This document shows, in pieces, positions 25,203 to 35,299 of a stretch of DNA of 64,000 nt. Origin of the DNA: Margaritifera margaritifera (Eukaryota; Mollusca; Bivalvia; Unionida; Margaritiferidae); assembly GCA_029931535.1 (NCBI GenBank), contig JAQPZY010001561.1, forward strand, positions 1,947,001 to 2,011,000. The letters are read 5' to 3'. The notes below the pieces were generated by a model, which saw only the letters and a program-made list of their open reading frames with translations, was not told where the DNA came from and ran no database searches. A program made the translations under genes and the position numbers. Every line of letters begins with the position of its first letter. Positions within the stretch are counted from its first letter, which is position 1.

Positions 25203-25550
25203 ATGGCATCTAATGTTCAGAATTTCAGTTCAAAACCTACCCAGGAGGGGTTAGAGTGTATGAGAAAGGATGAGTTGCTTGCCAGAAAATACTGTCTATC
25301 TGAGGCAAAAGTATCATTGACAAAACAGGAAATAAAGATTATTTTAATTCAGTATTTAGTAGGAAAGGAAATTTTTGAAAATAGTGCTTTAAGTTTGAAG
25401 AGAAAGTCTGTATCTGGTTCTGACAGGAAATTAAGGGAATTAGAGTTAAAGAACCAGATGGATTTAGAGTTGGCAAAGCTTCAGATTCAGAGAGAGAGAG
25501 AGAGAGAAAGAAGAGAGGCAGATACAGATGGAGAGAGAGAAATAAGATAG
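25203..25550 (+). pseudogene. gag: gag, N-terminal part (frame broken)
   Basis: ATG 25203 opens a 115-residue frame 172 bp after the LTR. It has an N-terminal helical domain (DELLARKYCLSEAKVSLTKQ) and then a highly charged segment that becomes an Arg/Glu-rich coiled coil encoded by a GA-rich microsatellite-like tract (about 25489-25560). The frame stops at TAG 25548-25550, while the coiled coil continues in another frame from 25561. The repeat tract is the likely site of slippage. In the intact family this would be the amino end of the capsid precursor. Confidence 0.75.
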
Positions 25551-25560
25551 GCGGATACAG

Positions 25561-25800
25561 ATGGAGAGAGAGAAAGAAGAGAGGCAGATGGAGAGAGAGA
25601 AAGAAGAGAGGCAGTTACAAATGCAGAAGGAAGAGAGGCATATACAAATGCAGATGCAAAGAGAAGAAAGGGAAATGCAATTTAAATTAAGAGAATTAGA
25701 ACTGGCAAACAGAGCACACTCCACTCCTTTAAACACAAATCCAGGTTTTGATGTTACTAGATATATTAGGTTAGTACCCCCTTTTCAGGAAAAAAAGTAG
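25561..25800 (+). pseudogene. gag: gag, middle part (coiled coil and start of capsid)
   Basis: A 79-residue open stretch with repeated EREKEERQ and MQREEREMQ heptads (roughly residues 1-45), then FDVTRYIRLVPPF, the start of the capsid domain. The frame is lost at an A7 run (about 25791-25797) and ends at TAG 25798-25800. The capsid continues in the next frame, which carries an in-frame TGA at 25845-25847 before the long open frame. There is no independent start signal here; the apparent ATG is internal. Confidence 0.75.
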
Positions 25801-25865
25801 ATAAATACTTTCTTCATTTCGAGAAAATAGCTGAAAACTTGAAATGACCCAGAGAACATTGGACT

Positions 25866-28268
25866 TTGTTATTACAAAGTGTACTTATTGGCAAAGCTCG
25901 TGAAGTCTACACTTCACTGTCAGTACAACAAAGCACTGATTATGATGTGGTTAAGGAGTACATCTTGAAAGCTTATGAGTTGGTACCAGAGGCATATCGA
26001 CAAAGGTTTAGGAATTGTAGAAAAGAAACTGGACAAACTCATGTCGAATTTGCAAGGGATAAAGAACAACTATTTGATAGGTGGTGCTCAGCCAAGAAAG
26101 TTGATCAAGCTTATGATAACCTCAGACAGCTCATATTAATTGAAGAGTTCAAGAGGTGTATCCATAGTGATGTTAAAACCTATCTTGACGAGCAGAATGT
26201 GGAAACTTTGGATAATGCTGCTCGTATGGCTTCCTTGACTCACAAAATTTCATTTGGCAATAAATCGTCCTCTCAGCAGTTTTCTGGTAAAAAACCATTT
26301 CAATCTCATTCGAGTACTTCCAAATTTCACAACAGCACAACTGTTAGGAATCAAACATCTGATAAGACTGATCAGAAATCCTTATCTCTTCCTACGTGCA
26401 CTTATTGTAAAACGAAAGGGCACGTTATTTCTGATTGCTTCAAGTTGAAAAATAAGCAACAGAGAAAAGACACAGCTTTTCCAAATGCTCTTATTTCTAC
26501 GAGGTCAAGGTCACGGTCTTGTATTGAAAGCAATACATTTGTTGGGTCAAACAAATCCCAGTCTGATTCTATTTTGGAGGCTTATGAACCATTCATGTCA
26601 GAAGGTTCTATATCACTTATTGGTGATTCTGCCAAACCTATCCCAATTAAAATATTAAGGGACACTGGAGCTTCTCAGAGTCTTTTATTATCAGGTACTT
26701 TGCCTTTGTCTGAGGAGTCTTCTTCAAGTGAAAGTGTTCTTGTTCAGGGAGTAGAGTGCGGCTTTGTAAATGTTCCTCTCCATTGTGTAAATTTGGCATC
26801 AGACTTAGTTTCTGGACCTGTGACTATTGGGGCAGTGACTTCTTTACCCATAGAGGGTGTTCATTTATTACTAGGCAATGACCTAGCTGGAGATAAGGTT
26901 GTGGTTAATCCACTTGTAACTGACAAGCCTTGTTTGGATCAGAAAGTTGATCCTGTCGAAACTGAAATCCCTGATTTGTACCCTGCTTGTGCAGTTACTA
27001 GAGCTATGGCAAAAAGAGCTCTTGAGAGTGATCTTGATCAGGATATTATTCCTTTAGCTGACACATGTATTGGTCAGTCTTTTGATGAGGTCACTTTTTC
27101 CTCAGGTATTGATCAATCAAATGGTATTGATCACAGTGATCCTCTTTTGGCAACTCATTCTCTTTGTTCTAATCAGGATGACAAACGACAATCCCTTGTC
27201 GTTGAACAGGAGCAAGATCCCGAGATATCTTGTTTGTTTCAGAGGGCTATTAGTGAAACTGAAGCCACACAAGTTCCAGTGTGTTACTTTGTGAAAAATG
27301 GGGTCCTTATGAGGAAATGGAGACCACCTGATGTACCCGCTGGTGACGAGTGGTCAGTGAGCTATCAAATTGTTGTTCCTAAGTCATATCGACAGGAAAT
27401 TCCTTATTTAGCCCATGAAACTCCTTTGGCTGGTCATTTAGGAGTCCGTAAGACTTATCACAAGATCTTGAATCATTTTTATTGGCCGAAACTCAAAAGT
27501 GATGTTTCTAAATACTGCAGATCTTGTCACACTTGTCAAATGGTAGGAAAACCCAATCAGAAGATACCTAAGGCTCATCTGCAACCTATTCCTGCATTTG
27601 ATGAACCATTTAGTAGAATAATGGTAGACTGTGTTGGTCCTTTACCTAAAACCAAGTCAGGCAACCAATACTTGTTGACCATCATGTGTACATCTACAAG
27701 ATTTCCAGAGGCAATTCCTCTGAGAAATATAAAAACTAAAACTATTGTGAAAGCTTTGGTGAAGTTTTTTACACTTGTTGGCCTTCCCAAATCTGTCCAG
27801 TCGGATCAAGGGTCAAATTTTATGTCTGGAATTTTCCAGCAAGTTATGCATGAACTAGGCATACAACAGTTTAAATCTTCTGCCTATCACCCTGAAAGTC
27901 AAGGTGCTTTGGAAAGATTTCATCAAACTTTGAAGAATATGATTCGATCATATTGCTTTGATACAGAAAAGGATTGGGATGAGGGTGTTCATTTGTTGTT
28001 GTTTGCTTTTAGGGAATCAGTTCAAGAGTCGTTGGGTTTTAGTCCCTTTGAACTAGTTTTTGGTCATACTGTCCGTGGACCATTGAAATTATTGAAAGAG
28101 AAACTTCTTTCAAATGAAGATTCAAAGATTAATCTTCTTGATTATGTCTCTGATTTCAAATACAAGTTGTCAAAGGCCTGTGAAGTAGCAAGAACTAATC
28201 TTCACACTACTCAGTCAAAAATGAAATTAAGGTATGACAGAAATACACAGGAAAGGAGAATTAATTAA
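25866..28268 (+). CDS. gag-pol: gag C-terminus, protease and integrase (open frame, 800 codons)
   Basis: The frame starts inside the capsid because of upstream lesions; ATG 25866 is just the first internal Met. Residues 36-121 form a helical SCAN-like capsid C-terminal domain (AYRQRFRN, then LRQLILIEEFKRCI). A CCHC zinc knuckle is C178-x2-C181-x4-H186-x4-C191. The aspartic protease has DTGASQS at 266-272. The integrase follows: HHCC zinc finger H517, H524, C554, C557, then catalytic D588, D647, E683 (35 residues between the last two, a canonical DD35E). The frame ends 28268 in the region between the INT core and its GPY/F module. Products would package RNA, process the polyprotein and integrate cDNA. 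Confidence 0.93.
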   Translation: MLLQSVLIGKAREVYTSLSVQQSTDYDVVKEYILKAYELVPEAYRQRFRNCRKETGQTHVEFARDKEQLFDRWCSAKKVDQAYDNLRQLILIEEFKRCIHSDVKTYLDEQNVETLDNAARMASLTHKISFGNKSSSQQFSGKKPFQSHSSTSKFHNSTTVRNQTSDKTDQKSLSLPTCTYCKTKGHVISDCFKLKNKQQRKDTAFPNALISTRSRSRSCIESNTFVGSNKSQSDSILEAYEPFMSEGSISLIGDSAKPIPIKILRDTGASQSLLLSGTLPLSEESSSSESVLVQGVECGFVNVPLHCVNLASDLVSGPVTIGAVTSLPIEGVHLLLGNDLAGDKVVVNPLVTDKPCLDQKVDPVETEIPDLYPACAVTRAMAKRALESDLDQDIIPLADTCIGQSFDEVTFSSGIDQSNGIDHSDPLLATHSLCSNQDDKRQSLVVEQEQDPEISCLFQRAISETEATQVPVCYFVKNGVLMRKWRPPDVPAGDEWSVSYQIVVPKSYRQEIPYLAHETPLAGHLGVRKTYHKILNHFYWPKLKSDVSKYCRSCHTCQMVGKPNQKIPKAHLQPIPAFDEPFSRIMVDCVGPLPKTKSGNQYLLTIMCTSTRFPEAIPLRNIKTKTIVKALVKFFTLVGLPKSVQSDQGSNFMSGIFQQVMHELGIQQFKSSAYHPESQGALERFHQTLKNMIRSYCFDTEKDWDEGVHLLLFAFRESVQESLGFSPFELVFGHTVRGPLKLLKEKLLSNEDSKINLLDYVSDFKYKLSKACEVARTNLHTTQSKMKLRYDRNTQERRIN

Positions 28269-29976
28269 ACCTGGTGACAAAGTTCTGGCTCTCTTTTCCA
28301 TACCTCAGAATCCTCTTCAGGCTAAATTTTATGGTCCTTATACCGTTGAAAAGAAAGTAAATGACTTAAATTATATCATTAATACTCCTGGGAGACGGAA
28401 ACATAAACAACTTTGTCATATAAATATGTTAAAGGAATATTTTGACAGAGATAGCTCAGCTAATTATTCAGTTAATTTAGTTGTACCTGTCCCACACAGT
28501 GAAGATATCAACGATGGAATACAATCAGACTATAGTGACTCTGGTATAACCAATCTTCGGAATTCAGAAATATTGAACAACCTAGACCAGAAACTTTCAC
28601 ATCTACAACAACAGGAAAGAAATGAACTAAAACAGCTATTACATGACTATGAGCACTTGTTTCCTGATGTTCCAACACGAACAAGTAAAATTTATCATGA
28701 CGTTGACATTGTAGATTCTGCGCCTGTGAAACAGCATCCTTATAGGATGAATCCTCTCAAACAGAACTATCTGAAGAAAGAAGTTCAGTATCTACTGGAG
28801 AATGATTTCATAGAACCAAGTAAAAGTAACTGGAGTTCACCATGTATTCTTGTTCCCAAGCCAGATAATACATTCCGTATGTGTACTGACTATAGAAAAG
28901 TCAACAGTGTCACCAAAACTGATTCATTTCCAATCCCAAGAATGGACGATTGCATTGATAAAATTGGAAATGCGGAATATGTCACCAAGTTTGACCTTTT
29001 AAAAGGATTCTGGCAAATTCCACTGACGGAAAGGGCAAAAGAAATTTCAACATTTGTAACTCCAGATGGACTTTATCAATATAAAGTCATGCCGTTTGGA
29101 ATGAAAAATTCACCTGCAACGTTTCAACGTCTGATGAACATGATAACATTTGGTCTTGATAATTGTGACGCTTATATCGATGACGTCATTATCTACAACA
29201 ACACCTGGGAAGATCATTTGGAAACCATTCGAAAATTCTTTGATCGACTCAGCGATGCGAATCTGACAATTAATTTGAGCAAAAGTGAGTTTTGCCATGC
29301 TTGTGTCACATTTTTAGGACATATTGTGGGACAAGATCAAGTTAAACCTATAGAAGCTAAGGTCAAAGCTATTTCTGAATTTCAAGTTCCAATTTGTAAA
29401 AAGCAACTGATGCGATTTCTAGGTATGGCTGGATATTATCGGAAATTTTGTTCCAATTTTTCCCAAATTGCTGAACCTTTGACAAGTTTATTGAGTAAGA
29501 AAGCCAAATTTTATTGGTCTGACAAGTGTCAGGAATCTTTTGACAAGTTAAAGGCCATGCTTAAGAATGCACCAGATCTTTCTGCACCAAATTTTAGCCA
29601 ATCATTTAAATTATCTGTTGATGCAAGTGATGTAGGGGTTGGTGGAGTATTGATTCAGGAAGACAAAAGTGGTGTGGATCACCCTGTGTGTTATTTTTCT
29701 AAAAAACTAAACAAGCACCAGAAAAATTATTCCACAATTGAGAAGGAATGTTTGGCTTTGATATTGGCTTTACAGCATTTTGAAGTGTATGTTACCTCAG
29801 CTCTTTCTCCAATTATTGTGTACAGTGATCACAATCCCCTTACTTTCATCAACAAAATGAAAGATAAAAATCGGAGATTGTTGAGATGGAGTTTGATATT
29901 GCAGGAATATAATATTGACATCAGACACATCAGGGGAAAAGACAATGTGATTGCAGATGCACTCTCACGTGCCTAG
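28234..29976 (+). CDS. pol: Integrase GPY/F tail, reverse transcriptase and RNase H (open frame, 580 codons)
   Basis: This frame overlaps the preceding one by 35 bp and is shifted by one base relative to it. Residues about 10-70 contain KPGDKVLALFS and FYGPYTV, the integrase GPY/F module, so the frame change cuts integrase rather than separating two proteins. The reverse transcriptase follows with WSSPCILVPKPD, DYRKVNSVT, KFDLLKGFWQIPL, MPFGMKNSPATFQRL and the catalytic YIDD at 314-317. RNase H has SVDASDVGVGG (Asp463), TIEKECLAL and VYSDHNPLTF, and ends IADALSRA. No chromodomain or env follows. The apparent Met start at 28234 is probably not used. Both RT and RNase H catalytic residues are intact. 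Confidence 0.93.
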   Translation: MTEIHRKGELIKPGDKVLALFSIPQNPLQAKFYGPYTVEKKVNDLNYIINTPGRRKHKQLCHINMLKEYFDRDSSANYSVNLVVPVPHSEDINDGIQSDYSDSGITNLRNSEILNNLDQKLSHLQQQERNELKQLLHDYEHLFPDVPTRTSKIYHDVDIVDSAPVKQHPYRMNPLKQNYLKKEVQYLLENDFIEPSKSNWSSPCILVPKPDNTFRMCTDYRKVNSVTKTDSFPIPRMDDCIDKIGNAEYVTKFDLLKGFWQIPLTERAKEISTFVTPDGLYQYKVMPFGMKNSPATFQRLMNMITFGLDNCDAYIDDVIIYNNTWEDHLETIRKFFDRLSDANLTINLSKSEFCHACVTFLGHIVGQDQVKPIEAKVKAISEFQVPICKKQLMRFLGMAGYYRKFCSNFSQIAEPLTSLLSKKAKFYWSDKCQESFDKLKAMLKNAPDLSAPNFSQSFKLSVDASDVGVGGVLIQEDKSGVDHPVCYFSKKLNKHQKNYSTIEKECLALILALQHFEVYVTSALSPIIVYSDHNPLTFINKMKDKNRRLLRWSLILQEYNIDIRHIRGKDNVIADALSRA

Positions 29977-30105
29977 AAATGTAATATTGCTTGATGTAAT
30001 TAAGTCCAGTATCATAAAACATGTTCTTATGTAATTTTGGTTATTATAGTATTAGATGTATATTCAAAAGAAAGCTTTATTATATAAATCTTTCTTTTTC
30101 TTTAT

Positions 30106-30114
30106 GAGGGGAGG
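30106..30114 (+). other. Polypurine tract
   Basis: GAGGGGAGG lies directly before the 3' LTR TG, the standard plus-strand primer position. Confidence 0.85.
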
Positions 30115-30865
30115 TGTTATGTATGATGTTTATATAATATTATAAATATTTTAGGAAATTATAAATGTTTCTTCACTTTAATATTTGCTTAAATCTTAAT
30201 GTTATCAGGAAAAACATGTTTAACTAGTGTCCTTGAATTAGGTTCTTTTGATCAATATGTTTTCTCAATTTGAAGGTCAAGGTTGATTTTTGTTTACAAG
30301 TAAAATTCCATTAAGATGACACACATTCTAGAACATTCTGTCATGTGACCAATCTTTATATATGCCATGTTTGGTGGACATTTATTCAGTTTTGACATTA
30401 CCATCAGTCTTGTAAAGAGCTATTACAGTTGTGAAAATTCATTCCAAATTCTAAGAGAGGAATTATTTTAAATATTCATTGGATTATAACAGTGCTCATA
30501 AACTTTTGGATTTTGGATTTTTAATTAATGATTTTGGAATTTAAGTGAACTTATTCAGAGATTTTGGAATACTTCATTTTGACATCAGCACATCAAGATT
30601 TCTAGTACATCAGGACTTTGGAGACCATTAGCACATCATAACATTCAAGGACACAGCCGTGAATTCGGAACATTCTATATTTAGGGCTTGTGATTAGAAC
30701 AATCATTCTTATTGGATTATTAGGATTTCAAAACACATTACTGTAAGTGACTTTTTGATTTTTGATTTTAATTATCTAGTAATAAATTGCTTGTTGATTT
30801 TTTACTTGATTTGTTGGTTTCACTTTCTTTCTGTTACATTTTTCTTAGACCATAGAGTCGTAACA
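30115..30865 (+). repeat. 3' LTR
   Basis: 751 bp, the same length as the 5' LTR with four substitutions (30528, 30545, 30552, 30686). ACAT follows at 30866-30869. Confidence 0.97.
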
Positions 30866-30869
30866 ACAT

Positions 30870-31472
<603 letters not shown>

Positions 31473-31755
31473 TGTGTCCATTCAATCTGCCTAACTTATA
31501 GCCCAACCTCAAATAAATTTCAAAGAAATCATTTTTCATTTTTCAAGTAGATATAGGCCTTGTGAATCATATATACAAACTCTTACAAAATATAGTTGGG
31601 TGTATTATAGCTAAATCAATGGATTATATTACCTTCCAACCTCATTTTCGGGTGGGTTTTAACCAATCACCTGCTTTTAGATTTTTAAGTTGTTTTACAG
31701 TTTGAAGCAAGTATCATTAAAAGACAAAAAGATGGACCTTGAAGGTTGACTTGGC

Positions 31756-32606
31756 ATTTTATATTATCTTTAGATCGACCTTGCTCTAAATAGTATTTTA
31801 TATTATCTCTAGATCGACCGAGGTCAAAATAGCATCCCACCCCATTCTATATTTTCTCTAGATCGATCGACGACAAAATAGCATCCCACCCATTTTATAT
31901 TATTTCTTGATCGTTTCTTGATCGACGGAGGTCAAAATAGCATCCCACCCATTCTATATTATCCCTAGATCGACCGACGTCAAAATAGCATCCCACCCCA
32001 TTCCATATTATCCCTCGATCGACCGAAGTAAAAAAGCATCCCACCCATTCTATATTATCCCTAGATCGACCAACGTCAAAATAGCATCCCACCCCATTCC
32101 ATATTATCCCTCGATCGACCGAAGTAAAAAAGCATCCCATCCCATTCTATATTATCCCTAGATCAACCGACGACAAAATAGCATCACACGCCATTCTATA
32201 TTATCCCTAGATCGACCCAGATCAAAAAAGCATCCCATCCCATACTATATTATCCCTAGATCGACCGAAGTCAAAAAAGCATCCCATCCCATTCTATATT
32301 ATCCCTAGATCGACCGAGGTCAAAAAAGCATCCCATCCCATTCTATATTATCCCTAGATCGACCGAGGTTAAAAAAGCATCCCATCCCATTCTATATTAT
32401 CCCTAGATCGACCGAGGTCAAAATAGCAGCCCATCCCATTCTTTATTATCCCTAGATCGACCGAGGTTAAAAAAGCATCACTTCCCATTCTATATTATCC
32501 CTAGATCGACCGAGATCAAAAAAGCATCCCATCCCATTCTATATTATACCTAGATCGACCGACGTCAAAATAACATCTCACCTCATTCTATATTATTCTT
32601 CGATAT
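31756..32606. repeat. 49-bp minisatellite, about 17 copies
   Basis: The unit contains CTAGATCGACCGAGGTCAAA followed by AGCATCCCATCCCATTCTAT. Periods of 49 bp are clear at 32311, 32360 and 32409. Outer copies are more diverged than central ones. Confidence 0.93.
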
Positions 32607-32672
32607 AGTATACACATAACTAGTATGCTCTTTATTTTTTCTCCGCCCATAACATCAGTCACAATACCCAAA
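32603..32672 (-). repeat. Inverted copy of the 69-bp repeat at 23512-23580
   Basis: The reverse complement gives TTGGGTATTGTGACTGATGT and continues as at 23512. It sits at the edge of the 49-bp minisatellite. It lies in a minus-strand open frame (32588-32791) of unknown meaning. Confidence 0.9.
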
Positions 32673-33041
32673 ACTTGCATGGTATTATTTTGATAATCTT
32701 TTCTGATCCTGGAGCTAGATGCAATATTTTGCCCTAAGAAGCATACTAGCCCCATTCCTGTGGAATTATATTCTCGTTTTCGTTCATTCAAAGCTGCAAT
32801 TGTATGTACACTCGTAAGTTATGGCAGCTGCAGATTAAGATGGTAAGGTGTTAACAGCTACAACTTTTGTGCTGGACATCAATGTTACTGCAACTTTCTG
32901 AACCGTAGATTATCTAGTCTTTCTGAATGAACACCATTGTAAGACTTATATGTGCTACTTCTCCAGCTTTTAAAACCTCATCATTGTTGTCTTTCGACAG
33001 AACACGAGAACTCGTTATTTTAAATAGTCACAACTTCTAAA

Positions 33042-33934
33042 TCATTTGACCCTAAAACAAGTCTCCCCTGTACCGAACAGACAAGAAGTTGTATCGCATC
33101 CTGTTATGGCATGTGCAATAAACAACAAACGATATATAGCTGTTCCCAAGAGGCTATTATTTGCGCGCTTAATGTCCCAGACTCTTATTTTCTTTGTAGC
33201 AGACAGTTTTGAATCAAATCCAAAGACACCGTAAGAGCTCATATAATCATAATTGCTGAGGGGGAGGGATGGATAGGCAGGAGATCAGTATTTTCAGCGC
33301 ACCAAACGGTTACACCATTAACAGCACATGCTACTACAGTTTTCACTTTCACCGGATCTGTCTCCTGTGGCCTGGACTGCTTTACGTCAATTTCTGCCAG
33401 TTTCTGACTCAGCATATTTATGCCAGTTTGTGTATTATCAGTGTTGGCTGCAATGTCCTATTTCCTGGACTAGAACTGCATATACCTTTGGGCTTACTAC
33501 ACCTCCAGTGTGCCGTAGATACTCGGTGTCCTTGGTAGTTGATGCCGACACATATCCGTCAAATACGATGATTGGATTGGAATACATTTTTTTGACATAG
33601 TCTACACACATTTTGCACACTAAAGAGAAGGAGGCGCATCTTGCACATGGCATTCGCTACAAACGCGATCCTCCATCAAGAATGTACCCCACTGGGTCGT
33701 GGGATTGTTTCTACATACCATCATCGCCAAGGAATCATATTGCATCAGTAATTGCTGGTTTCTGATCCTCTCTCATGTGATCTGAAGAATCAAAATGAGA
33801 AGAAGATACGCTATACATTTCAAAGGAGAATAGCCCAAGTATATTGTCAGATAATCCGCTTGTTGAAATTTCTATGTGTTAAAAAGTTAAATAGGGATCA
33901 ATATGAATCGAATCTCTGTATACGCATACCTTAG
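33042..33934 (-). pseudogene. Decayed PIN-like, mobile-element-type protein, C-terminal half
   Basis: Minus-strand frames give PIIVFDGYVSASTTKDTEYL (near 33560) and RHTGGVVSPKVY. Then comes a patch with VVACAVNGVTVWCAENTDLL (about 33260-33330), and RVWDIKR...LLFIAHAITGCDTTSCLFG (about 33060-33180). From memory, this order (IVFDGY..STKDT, GENTDLLVLL, WDIK, GCDTTSRLFG) marks a large uncharacterised protein family repeated in mollusc and cnidarian genomes. Its DTDLL motif recalls the PIN/FEN nuclease fold. Stops and frame changes separate the blocks. The N-terminal half lies at 35300-36262, on the other side of the mariner insertion. Confidence 0.5.
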
Positions 33935-33936
33935 TA

Positions 33937-35263
33937 CGAGGAGTGTTTAAAAAAGTTCTGAATATTAGTGCGCTGTACAACAAAGATTTTGTATTAGTGT
34001 ACGTAATTGCATCTCTCAAACTACTCTCCATCGAGCTATAAACACTTACTCAGCCTGATTATCGAGGTATTAAATGCCATTTTGTATTCAGTTCTTGGTA
34101 TACTGTTCATACACTGGAAAGGTGCTCTTCCAACCTCGTGGCTGCTTGAAATTGTCTGCCCCACAGCGGATCTTTGATAACGGGATTCACCCAAAAATTA
34201 TTTGGAGCACAATTAGGGCTGAATGGAGGATGCGACAAAGTTTGGATGTTGTGCTCCTTTAGGAAGTCTATGACGACGGATTAATGCGCTGGCACGCTGT
34301 CATAGAGTAGATGGATAACTTGGATGCTGGTGCGCGGATTGGTGGTTTGGTAGTCTTCCATAACCTTTGGCAACACTTTGGCTGTATACAAATGTCAAAT
34401 GACACTAGTGTAGTAAGGTACTTGTACATGGATGGCTGTGCCTTTTGCATCTATAAAGTACGCGTACTACACTCACTTGACAGTCTGACTACGTCGAGTG
34501 ATTTGTGATCTCTGCTCGTTTTCTCCGATTCAAACTGCATTATGTTCTCTTGAGTCGGGTTAACAACAGTATATCCATGTTTCGTCATCTGAGACAATCT
34601 CATTTAAATGTATCTGGTCCCTTTTTATATTTGGCGCGTAGCTGTTTGTCGATTTCAATCCGAGTCTGTTTTGATCAGCCGTCAACAAAGGCGGGATCCA
34701 TCTTGCACAAACATATGTGGACTTCAAATGATTCTTCAATATATTTTAAAACAGCTGATAAAGTAATGCCCGTGATAATATAATTATCTTCCACTGTGTA
34801 TTGAACATATTCATCAATTGTACCTTCACAGCAGTCATTTCCCGCTCACTAATAACAAACACCAGTCTTCCAGAACGCGCGTCATCTTTCTTGGATTCGC
34901 GACCATCTTTAAAACGATAAAACCACCCCAAAGATGCATGACATGACAAAGAATTACATCCGTAAATTTTATCCAAGTCGGCCTTGATATCAGTCAGAGA
35001 GTACCCTATGAACGCCCGAATATTATGGTATGATCTTTGCTCAGTAGCAGACTTGTTCTCCTCCTCCATGTTTAGGTCACTGTCATTTACCTATATTTCG
35101 TCACACAAATATATATGTAGATGTCCGGCGTACTGCACGTGCCGCTGCAGAACATTTTATGGAACATTATTTTCATTATCAATCGGCGTTAGATGTGTTG
35201 TCTGGTTCAAAGAAACCAAGAATTTTTTTTTTTTAATATTCAGAACGTTTTAAATACCCCTCG
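33937..35263 (-). mobile_element. mariner-type DNA transposon, 1327 bp, inactive
   Basis: The left end reads TACGAGGAGTGTTTAAAAAA (from 33935). The reverse complement of the right end (35241-35265) reads TACGAGGGGTATTTAAAACG. These are about 24-bp terminal inverted repeats flanked by TA on both sides (33935-33936 and 35264-35265), the mariner target duplication. The length is typical of mariner. It interrupts the PIN-like pseudogene and carries a decayed transposase on the minus strand. Confidence 0.9.
34015..35069 (-). pseudogene. mariner transposase, frameshifted
   Basis: ATG at 35069 opens 107 residues containing the paired-type helix-turn-helix DNA-binding region (RAFIGYSLTDIKADLDKIYG and WFYRFKDGRESKKDDARSGR). 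After a frame break, the catalytic domain is visible in pieces: DDETWIY (about 34571-34594, first Asp present), LLYDSVPAH (about 34290-34316, second Asp present) and HPPFSPNCAPNNFW (about 34191-34230). In the last block the third catalytic position (family SDF) reads Asn. The end of the protein is recognisable near 34018-34045. Cut-and-paste transposase; inactive from frameshifts, stops and the substituted residue. Confidence 0.85.
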
Positions 35264-35299
35264 TAAAAATCGCATCGTTAAATATATGAAGAGATGTCA

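Larger units (their letters stand above)
24280..30865 (+). mobile_element. Complete Ty3/Gypsy-type LTR retrotransposon with Gmr1-like pol order
   Basis: A 6586-bp element with two 751-bp LTRs, a primer-binding site, gag, protease, integrase, reverse transcriptase, RNase H, a polypurine tract and a 4-bp target duplication. The domain order is gag-PR-INT-RT-RH. Ordinary Ty3/Gypsy elements have INT last; INT before RT is typical of Ty1/Copia and, among Gypsy-like elements, of the Gmr1 group. The RT (YIDD, LPFG-type MPFGMKNSPATF) and the GPY/F module of INT are Gypsy-type, which supports Gmr1 rather than Copia. The LTRs differ by four substitutions and no indels, so insertion is recent. Gag has been broken by a frame change in a GA-rich repeat, another at an A7 run near 25791-25797 and an in-frame TGA at 25845-25847. 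A further frame change separates the INT core from its GPY/F tail. No env-like frame is present. Confidence 0.95.

Noticed and set aside
25464..25736. 90-codon minus-strand Ser/Cys/Leu-rich frame opposite gag
   Set aside because: Complement of the GA-rich coiled-coil tract; a shadow frame.
24280..30865. Interpretation of the LTR element as an endogenous retrovirus with env
   Set aside because: Only about 130 bp separate RNase H from the polypurine tract; there is no room for env.
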